From positions 2,321,501 to 2,385,500 of the forward strand of contig JAKCOZ010000005.1 of assembly GCA_022605955.1 (NCBI GenBank): DNA of 64,000 nt. The letters are read 5' to 3'. The notes below the pieces were generated by a model. It was not told the DNA's origin and did no database searches. It saw only the letters and a program-made list of their open reading frames with translations. Source of the DNA: Rallus limicola (Eukaryota > Chordata > Aves > Gruiformes > Rallidae). A program made the position numbers and the translations under genes. Below are positions 54,297 through 64,000 of this stretch, one piece after another (position 1 is the first letter of the stretch; every line of letters begins with the position of its first letter).

Positions 54297-55432
54297 AAGT
54301 AACAAAAATGATGCAGCAGTGATATGCATCTACAAGTAATACGGCAAATAAATACATGACATAAGAAATATATATACCTACATATGTTATTTGTTCACCC
54401 ATCTATTAAGATTGTTCGTTCATATGATTGGAAATAAGAAATTTTTGACCCATGTTCAAGATTCTTTAATTAAGAAATAAAGTTAGGTAATGAAATAAAA
54501 TTGTTCTGAAAACTATGTACAGAGACTACCTTAACCAGTCAAGAAACAGAATCAAGAGCTGTAAAATGTAGATGATCAGCTCTAAAGTTCAAATAGTACA
54601 TTTTAACGGTGACTAAATACTACAGACCACTTATTCACAATCTGTAGCTCAAGGGTACTTGTAAAATATATAGAAACACTTGTGAATAATGAACAGATAT
54701 GTTAAATACATACATTAAATATATAAAAATTATGATTTGTCCCATTCTGAAAACACTTGGGAACATCATGATCCCTGAAAGATACTTTTTGCAGGTAGCT
54801 AGATATTCTGTCAATTTATTTCCAGCTATCACTTCACTATCTAACATTTGAAAGTGGCATAACAGTTTGAAATGGCTAGAGAAGATTGCCCTATGGTTTG
54901 AATATTTCCTTAAAAAGTCATAAAACCTTATAAAAGAAGCCAGGGAAATGTCACCAAAAATCAGCAGGCAACATAGAAGCATTTGCTCCATTTTCGCAAT
55001 AAATATGGTCCCAAAGTTATTTAAGCTCCAGAATGGAACTTAGTTGCTGAATCAGTTCAGAGCATTGGAAATTTTACCCAGCAAGTACAATGGTTGTATT
55101 CTAGTATGCTACTTTGACTTTGGAGAGGGGTGCTTCATTTAGACAGAAAACATCACAGTTCCATCTAAAACATCACAGCTTTCATCCCTTCTCATCTAGA
55201 CCACAGTTTTAAATTAACTATTTTGCTCACATGATAAAGCATGAGAAACTCATAATCTTAACCTTTTTTATTTTGGAAGAATTCAGAGTCCTTTGACATT
55301 GAATTTTCTATATTTTACTCAGCTGAACTTCAATGAAGTCAAAAGAATGTGAAAATTATCTTAGAAGGAGAATTCTAAATCTTAGCTTGTTTGGATTCAG
55401 TTTGGGGTTTTTTGTGAGTTTTGTTGTTCTTT

Positions 55433-55458
55433 TGTGTGTGTGTGTGTGTGTTTTTTTA
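55433..55458. repeat. (TG)n followed by poly-T
   Basis: Nine TG units then seven T, in an otherwise T-rich stretch. Confidence 0.88.
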
Positions 55459-55926
55459 TAGTGGGCTTTTATTAAATATACAAATTTAATTCAGGGTTTT
55501 TTTATAAAAGACATTTTCTTATCAGGCAAGTTTTTGCTTTTGTGACTTTTATTTTTCCAATTTGTTTGTCAGGTCAGGTACAAACTTTGATTCCTCAAAA
55601 TTTTCTAGCTAGAATATTTATACACAAGCCTATTTCTGTGCAGTACAGAGGATACTCCCATGCGGGAAGAGGTGGAGCGAAGCTTCATCGCAGCAACACA
55701 AAAGACCCAGTCACCAAATAATTGCTGTATTTTGGTCTCAAATCAGAAATTGTATCTGGAGTAGTCATCTTTAGTGTGCATTTTAAGATGGCAACAGAAA
55801 TGTTTTGTGCAAAAGTAGTGCACAGGCCTATCAATCAGTTCTATAGCTTAATTCAGTCTTCAAACAGACAATTGCCACTCCTCTTTTTGGAGATGTTGGG
55901 TGGAGCTCTTACAGTATGAGAGATAA

Positions 55927-56247
<321 letters not shown>

Positions 56248-57217
56248 TAGAGCTTTTAGTTATCACTGATTTTATGTTTAACACACCTTGTTACTTCACA
56301 GCACTGTGCTACAAACTCCTCTAGGTTTACATGACAGCATTCAAGAAACCAGTCCTGTGCACTCATGGGTTTAAGCTGTAAACATACATGTAACAATGTG
56401 GTAAATGAATAGGTTGAAGCTACCATTATTTGTTGTCAATAGATTATGAACCCTGCTTTCCAGAGTGATTGGATTCTTAAAATATGTACTGGTATGGTTG
56501 ACTGTTACAATTTCATTACAATGTGACTGAGTGTGCTTGATCCAGTGACTCAGATGCAACAAAGTATTTGCTCTCTTGGCTCATAGTTTTAACAGGAAGT
56601 TAGTGATCAAAGTCCTTTGTTGAATCTTGGCCATAGGTTCCAAACTCTAAAATGAAATGGGGCATTACAATAAAACATTAAATCAGGGAAAGTGGTGTGA
56701 GAATGTGACCAGCACAGGACTGAGCAGGACATCATTCAATTTACAAAATAGCAAGCTGGGATCATATCCTAAAAGTGAGGAAGTTTCCATCACACACACT
56801 TTAAGGACTGCTCAGAGGACAAAGAAGTGTCTTGGAAAGTTCTTTGTTTGTGTGTTCTCCTGCTCTGTGGCCTTTCCAAGGTCTAAAAGATCTGGTCCTG
56901 GAGCAGGTCTCTTTGTGTATAACAGAGATAGTGAACACTGAATCAGGTAATTGGCTGAGCTATAAAGCAGCCCCTTTGATGAAGAATGTTTCTGTTAGGT
57001 TCCCTAGAGATGGCTTATGCTGCAAAAAGTCCAGCACACAAGTTGTTTTTCACCACTGACACAAAAACAGTTCTATACCACAATACTTAGTCAAGTTGAC
57101 TATGAAGGGAATATACTATCCCAGTAATCACTGAGGCTTTGGCAAATAGGAATGGTTATGATGCAATTTAGTAATGAATAAAAAGAAAACTGACACATAC
57201 GTTAGCCTATAAAGCAA

Positions 57218-57272
57218 GGGCTGGGGGCTGGAGGGTGAGGAGGAGGGGGAAGAAAAAAAGAAAAGAAAACCA
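57218..57272 (+). repeat. Purine-only tract with four G-runs
   Basis: GGG, GGGGG, GGG and GGGGG occur at 57218-57220, 57223-57227, 57233-57235 and 57245-57249, then an A/G stretch follows to about 57269. It could form a G-quadruplex on the sense strand of SOX6 pre-mRNA, although the third loop is long (9 nt). Confidence 0.6.
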
Positions 57273-60200
57273 GGTAGCTTTCAATGCCTATAATTAATTA
57301 ATTAAAATTTATTTGATGTATCTGTATATTAGGATAGGTTCTTTTTTATCTTGGGGGAGGGAAAATTATATTGTACTCCAAAGGCTAACAGGAATTTTTA
57401 ATCCAGGTTGAGTATAAAACAGTAGAATATTAACTATATCTTTAACTATGAGTCTGATGGTAGTATGATCTTTTTTCAATGCACAAGGGAGTCCTCAATA
57501 AATGTAGCAAGGATGGTGTTAAGGCACGGAAAGCAAAGAAATGGTGTAAACAGACACATCAAAGATTGATACATACCTTTTAATCTACATTTTATGTTTT
57601 TGTTCAATAGATTCTTTACTTAAAACAAGAGGAAGGCTTGGTGTCTATTAAAAAAATTTGTTAAACTGTTACCATACAGGATTAACAATACTTTTACAAG
57701 TTAAATTCAGAAGCCAATAAATATTGATTTCTGCCAGCCTTAATTTAAATGTCAGCATTGAAAAAACTCATTTAATGCAGTTTGATAATATAAAAAGTAT
57801 GGAAATTGTAACTGATCAAGCAGGCCATATGCAGACACTGTAATTGTAAAGTCAGTGTTTATCTTAACTAAGAGGTAGGGTACTAAAGACCACGTTATAA
57901 AAATAAAAGTCTCACCTATGATCAGTGTTAAGAGTTTACAAAATTATGCTTGTTTTAAAATATATTTTATGAGTTTTAGTGTCTTGACATTTAAAAATAT
58001 CTAATACACTATAAGGGCTATTAAAAGAATTCTTAACATTTGATTTAACTTTGACAAGTAAGTAGAAAAATGGCATCCACTTACTTATCAGGTCTGCTCT
58101 GAGTATTTTCAGTACCGTGTTTACATCTTGTATTCAATATAACAAGTCTCTATTTCATCTTTCACCTTTTAAAGCACAGTCAGTAAGTATTTCAGTGAAT
58201 AATCTCAAATTTCCTTTTCGTACTGGTTACCAGCAATACACAGATGGATAGAGAGCTTCCAGATTGAGGTTACACATCAGGCAGAGGAAAAAATCTTTTT
58301 TACTTGCAAATATAGCAGATTCAACTGAAACTCTTTTACAAATACAAACAACGTAATTCTCAAATGCCATCTTTTACAGGGAGACTTTTCATCATAGGAC
58401 TTGCAACTTTTAAAACCTACGAATAAAACAGCAACAAGGAAATCTGTTGTTAAATATCTCAGTGCCCCTTCAGAGTTTATTTATTGCAGCATGTACTATA
58501 GAGTGAACTATTAAGGCAGGAAAAAGTTGTAATATGTACTCTGTTTTTACCTTTGGTATGCTAGTCTGTTATCTATCTCTGTGGATGCAAGAAGAGGCAA
58601 GATTTACAAAAGAATAGAATATAAATCTGTCATTTTAAATGATGATATATTCCCACTCTATCCCAAAGAAAATAAAAGAATTAATTCAGTCACAAATACT
58701 AAGGGAATGTATTTATATTTTATAGCAAGTATAAAATACATGCATACCAGAAGCATCCTTTGACCAAACAGAATTCTATAATACTTTTATTTCCCTCTTT
58801 ACCCTTTGCTTTTCAATTTCTACAGTATGATAGATTTCTTTTACTCTAAAAATGTGGGGCAGGATGTTCAAGAAGGTGAGGGATGGACACACACACATGG
58901 ATGGTGGATCACTTCAATTAGAAAAAAATAATTTTGAAATAATTGTATGCCAGGAAGATTGTGTACAGTTTCTGTCATAGTCCCAGTGAAGCTTTGATAA
59001 CATAGCTGTAATTTTGGATTGGTTTCTTTTGAAGAATCAGGACTCTCTGTTTTCAGGACCAAATTTTCAGAAATTGGCTTCAGGTAATTAGACTTGTATA
59101 AATGAGTAGCTAGAAGCCAGCACCAGAAAAAGATGACAAATTAATTGCCTGCAGCTGGTTTAAAAAAGCTATTGCGTTCTGGTCAGTTACTGGTCTTCAA
59201 GTTCAGATAGCTGGTAATAGTTTGTTGTGCAAATGATTGCGCTTACAAAATTATGTACATAGCTTCAAAGCCTAGGCTTAGGCCTTTTTGAAAATGTGTC
59301 ATTTAAATCTCAGAAAGCTTTGTATTTGGTTAGAGACACAGAATTGAAAATTGCCTCTGTTCATATTCTGCTGTTCAAAAAAAAACTCCTACAAAGCTTT
59401 ATAAGTGCGCACAGAGATTTGCTCATCAGAAAGACCAAAACAAAAACATGCAGCGCTCTGACATAGTCAGACTTTGCTGAAGCGTTAAGGTTAGGCAATA
59501 CTTTTGAGATGACACTATTCTGTGGACATCTACAGTAACGGAATTATTTCAGTTTGTTTACTCTTGTGAGTTAGGGTAAGCAGGTAAACACTACACAGCC
59601 ACTCAGTCCTTTCCAATGCGATGGGGAAGAGCTTCAGAAGGGTAAAACTGGGCAGATTTATTGGTTGAGATAGTTTAATAACTAAAGCAAAAGCTGCATG
59701 CACAAGCAAAGCAAAATAAGGAATTCATTCACTACTTCCCATTGACAGGCAGATGCTTAGCCATTTCCAGGAAAGTGGAGCTTCAGCACGTGTAACAGTT
59801 ACTTGGTAAGGCGAGTGCCAAAACTCCAAGCATTTCCCCTTCCTCCTCCTTCTCCCAGCTTTTATTACATTTGTATGTGGAATATCCCTTTGGTGATGTG
59901 GGGTCAGAGTTGTCTTTTTCTACTCTACCTGATGTTGATCAGGTGTGACTGAGGAAAGGGAAGAAGTAACTGTATCAAGTGTTTCCACAAAGCAAACAGA
60001 AACACCGTGGCAGTGTGAAGAATTAGGAAAATCCAGGAAATAGGCTACAGAGACCTTTCCATGTGATTATAAGCAAAAGTAAAATCATACAATAATTGAC
60101 TTTGTTTAGAGTGATATGATTTTTTTTCCCAGCTGAGCCATGTTTGCCTTTAACAAAAAAAAGAACTCTTAAACCAAATTTGCATTGTTGGAGCTACTTG

Positions 60201-60840
60201 TATTTATTTTAGTATTTTGAACTAGCATGATTACCTAGATTTGCTTTGAGGCTTTAAATGAACACAAAAATGCTATATAATTTATAAGATAACTGACATT
60301 ATTTTTAAAAGGACCAGATCTTTTTAGTACATAAAGCATGAAAGCACTAAAAAAACCACTTCAGAAGCCGTTTGTAGAAAATATATAGGTGTGTATATAT
60401 AGGCAGAAATGTGTTAATTTCTTGGAGAAAAACATACAAAAATATATACTATATGCCCAACTAATAATCACAACATATCGGCTAGACCTCCCCACCTACT
60501 TACCCATGAAGCATATTCATTGAGCTCTTAGAGGAAGAAGAGTTTAATATAACATTTTAATGTTTATATTCCATACTACTCCTTTGTAGATTTTCAGGCA
60601 ACTGTGTATTTGCAGTAGGAAACCAGAATTAGACCCCAAAATAAATGGCATGAGTCATTGCCTACTTCCTGGGAATTATGGATCTTTAGCACCTCTTATA
60701 ATGAGCCTTTTATTCCTTTCTTATTTCTAAATCAAAGTTTTACAAGTTGAATCCACATCATTTATCCTAATATAGACCACAGTTTGTATGCAAAATGTGT
60801 ACATTCTTAAAAACATGTATTATTTACCCTTGGAGATGTT

Positions 60841-61010
60841 GCAGTCTATTGATCGAACCCGTATTTAGGCACTGGGATCTGACTTGATAAGCCATAACAA
60901 CCGCTTTGGAGGTGTTACGGTCTGCTGTATTTAGGGACTGTTAAATATGTGGATTATTGACACAATAGAGTGTAACAGCTCCTCTGGAGCTCCTCTGGAG
61001 CTGTTACGCT
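60841..61010. other. Structured noncoding block with hairpin and internal repeats
   Basis: GTATTTAGGCACTG (60861-60874) nearly recurs as GTATTTAGGGACTG (60927-60940). An inverted repeat has arms AGTGTAACAGCTCC (60969-60982) and GGAGCTGTTACGCT (60997-61010), with 13 pairs plus one G-T and a 14-nt loop. The block contains several CpGs, unlike its flanks. Function is unknown. Confidence 0.55.
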
Positions 61011-62419
61011 TCATCATCTATCTGAAGCTACTGCACATGCGTACAAACTTTGCCTGATTAAAAACACTTCAGGAAGTCTTTGTAGAAAAAGTTGCTAGTC
61101 ATGCATAATCTCCTTTTGACTGCCTACAGCCCTGCAATGACTCCATCATTGTATTGCTTTTTTTCTAAATGCAAGCAGCACTGGATTATGCTGCCAACAG
61201 GCTTTTTTACCACCTTTTTTTTTCCCCTGGATTTTTTTTTTTCTCCCCAAACATTCAGTATTATACACTGATCAACTGCAGAGGCGGGAGTTACGCTGTC
61301 TTTTCTGCAAGTGCAGGGCATTTCTCAAACAATCACCAAGAGAAGTACCTTCTTAGTACCATTCTTGTTATTTGTTCTTAGTAATTTCTTAATTCAGTTA
61401 AAAAAAACATATAGATAAGACAATACTTTTCCAGTCCACCCTGCGTTCGATTATCTTTTCTCCTTTTACCAAAAGTATTCATGACCTGGCCTCCCCACCC
61501 CCTCCAAACTGCAAACATGACTGAACTGGTCATAAGAGCCTCACGGGTTTTTATAAATCTTTATGAACAAGTGGTTTGGATTTGCAGGGACTGATCTGTT
61601 CTTATTTGTTTTTATCTTTCAAGAAAAAAAATCTTCTATTTTCTTTTCTCCCTTTAGTTTCTTAGAGAAGAATATTTGTACCTAGTAAATTAGAGGTCAG
61701 TGCTTATATTTCAGGCTTTTGAGAGACATAACAGAAACTGCAAGCATTTTCATTGGTTCCTTATTTCCACTGGTTAAATCTTAGTTCTACGTGTAATCAA
61801 AGGATGAATATCTCATAATTAGACAAAAAATTGGATATCAACAGCAAATGACTAGTTTTGCAAAGTTGCTACTTTTGTTATGGTATTGTCTTGACAGTCA
61901 TTATGCCAAGTTCTGTTCTCACCGCAACTTAACATATATATAACTGCATCACCCCATATAGCTTACACTTAGATATATTTTAAGTTTAAATATACGTATA
62001 GAGAGAGTCTATAATAGAAAATCTGGAACTGTATAGAGAGAAAAAGGAAAGGCACTGATTTACTTAGGAAACTGTTGGTGTGGTCTCACTTTCTTGCAAG
62101 AATATAGGCAATTTATTCAACTCAGTGGGAGTGGATTCCATCTGTCTAATGAAGAATCTGATTTCCACAAAGAGACACTGCAACTGGGACTGTTTTTCTT
62201 GAATACGTCATTCTGCTCAGTCGACAAACCTTTCCCTGGGGAGTTTCTGAGAGGTAGAAGGACACATTGCACAGAGACAAACTCTTTTATAACAGTTAAA
62301 TGTCTAAGTTGTCTAAGTTAAATGCCCCAGAATAGGGAAAAGTTTCAAATACAGGTCCCAGCAGCCTTCATACTTCTTGCAAAACAAATGTCTTTTATAC
62401 TTTACTGTGAATTTGGCCA

Positions 62420-62446
62420 ATTTAGTAATCTGCTTTAGTAATCTGG
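62420..62446. repeat. 13-bp near-perfect tandem duplication
   Basis: TTTAGTAATCTGC is followed directly by TTTAGTAATCTGG. A similar small duplication (TGTCTAAGT twice) lies at about 62300-62320. Confidence 0.75.
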
Positions 62447-64000
62447 CTGTACATAATACATGTAAGGAAAATATATGGGGTGTTCACAGTTAACTTCTTA
62501 AAGCCATATTTGTGCATCAGTAATTTATTCTAAAAAGGCTTTTTCTGGAAAAATAAAATTAAATAATTTGTTCAAAAATTTTTTACAAACTGCAAAAATT
62601 TTGCAATTTCCTTTTTAGACTTCTCCTAGCTACATGAAAAATGTACCCTCATTTTATATAAACTGCAGTATTTCCTTAATAATTTTGAAGGAAAATAGTG
62701 ACCCAAGTAAGAATGTTCGTAAGTAGCCGCAATGCAGAAGTGCAATTCTTACTGAACTAGCTCTGAAAATTTTACCCCAAGGCAGACGAGCAGATTTGTG
62801 ACTGCATATACAGTATCAGTCTATCTTCAGTGAAATTTAGCAGGTTTATATCCTTCTCCAGCACTTTTTACAATAACTTGGACAATTCAGAATTTCAGCT
62901 GATGTAATACTGCCCCCTTTTATTAGAACTGGAAAACATGCTGGACTTCAAACGTAAGTTTTGTAGCTGGAGAATTTATCTTTTTTGTTTTTACTGCTGT
63001 TGCTTCCCATATTTGAAGTTGCATGACAGGATAAGATAAAGCATTAAATCAATGTCAGTTTTTAACAATGAATGGGGGCAAAAAGTCATGATTTCAAGCA
63101 ACATTTTTGCAGGATGTATTCTGTGTATTATGACTAGACTTCCTAGGTAGCATATCAAGCCAGGGCATTTCCTGTTATTTTTTCAAGACGTTCAAGGTGT
63201 TGATTTTTACTTTTTTTTGACTGTCACTGCTGTGTGTGCTTGTATTGGTTTTCTATATCAGTGTATTTACAGGGTAACAGTAGGGCGTGGCATGCATCAT
63301 CTATTTTTGGTCTTTTTCTCTATTTTTCTTTTTCTTGTGAGGTCTGATCAGGAATTAGATGCATCTTTGAATAGCTGGATTATTTTAATATGGAGATCTG
63401 TTACAGTGAATATATCTTCACAGAATTTAATAATATAATTTGAAATTAAATTTGAAGCAGAGCATCTTGGGAAAAAAGAAATTAATTCCTGTGTTTCCAA
63501 CCATATCTTTAAAAGAGAAATTATTCCATTAAAAACAAAAAAGGAAAAAAAAAATCTGACTTTTAATTTAACCCTGTACTATATCAGTAGGTTTTGTAGA
63601 TATCACAAGAAATAAAATCAGGCTTAGAAATTGTAGACATTCATAAATTGTTTATCTGATCTCTATGTCTTTAGTGAGGAAGATGATGGAAGTTCTAACT
63701 GCACATGCACAGAGGGGTCAAATACAGCCATAACATTGGTACTCAGGTTATAAGAGTTATGGGAAGAAAATACCACTGCTAACATTTGCCTCTGTAGAAG
63801 AACATAGTTCCATTATCAGGGCCAGGTTTATAATGGGAACCAGGTGCAGAAGGCTGTGGGTATAAAATCTTGTCAAGTCTCTTCCTCAAACTCAAGAGAT
63901 ACAAATATTAGAGCTGCTTGTGAAATGTTAACTTTCTGTCTGTATGTAACATACGAGTCAGCCTCTAATTGATCGCATGCTATTACTCAAGTACTACTAT

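Overview
This is a stretch of vertebrate nuclear DNA, almost certainly from a bird. It is AT-rich and intron-dominated, with five short exons bounded by GT-AG splice sites. Read on the + strand and spliced in phase, these exons give 241 or 242 continuous residues that I recognise as the middle of SOX6, a SoxD-group HMG-box transcription factor. The avian call rests on a CR1 LINE 3' fragment at about 36.9-37.45 kb, a second CR1 tail at about 54.16-54.30 kb, and a solo LTR at 47.70-48.28 kb of a type common in bird genomes. The species cannot be fixed from the window.

Layout: 1-17356 is intron upstream of the first visible exon. Exons lie at 17360-17480 (or from 17357), 26058-26137, 49865-50014, 53859-54039 and 55988-56178. 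56179-64000 is intron leading to exons outside the window. The N-terminal leucine zipper and Q-box lie upstream of the window, and the HMG DNA-binding box and C-terminus lie downstream. The exons seen encode the linker with a hexa-alanine run, the QLYAAQL segment, the PLNLS co-repressor motif (CtBP-type), Ser/Thr-Pro clusters, and a Gln-rich helix that is probably the second SoxD coiled coil. Exon phases run 0-1, 1-0, 0-0, 0-1, 1-0, so they form frame-preserving modules.

The introns hold simple repeats ((TA)n, (TG)n, poly-A/T), the CR1 and LTR insertions, two or three less AT-rich blocks of unknown origin, and several elements with regulatory-like or hairpin structure. The best of these is at about 8.2-8.34 kb, where ETS, GATA and E-box motifs lie beside an inverted pair of SOX sites. 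Another lies at 60.86-61.01 kb and holds a 14-bp-arm hairpin plus internal duplications. None of the open reading frames outside the exons and the CR1 element looks like a gene. I found no convincing undescribed gene system; the points most worth checking are the splice-site choices and the candidate noncoding elements.
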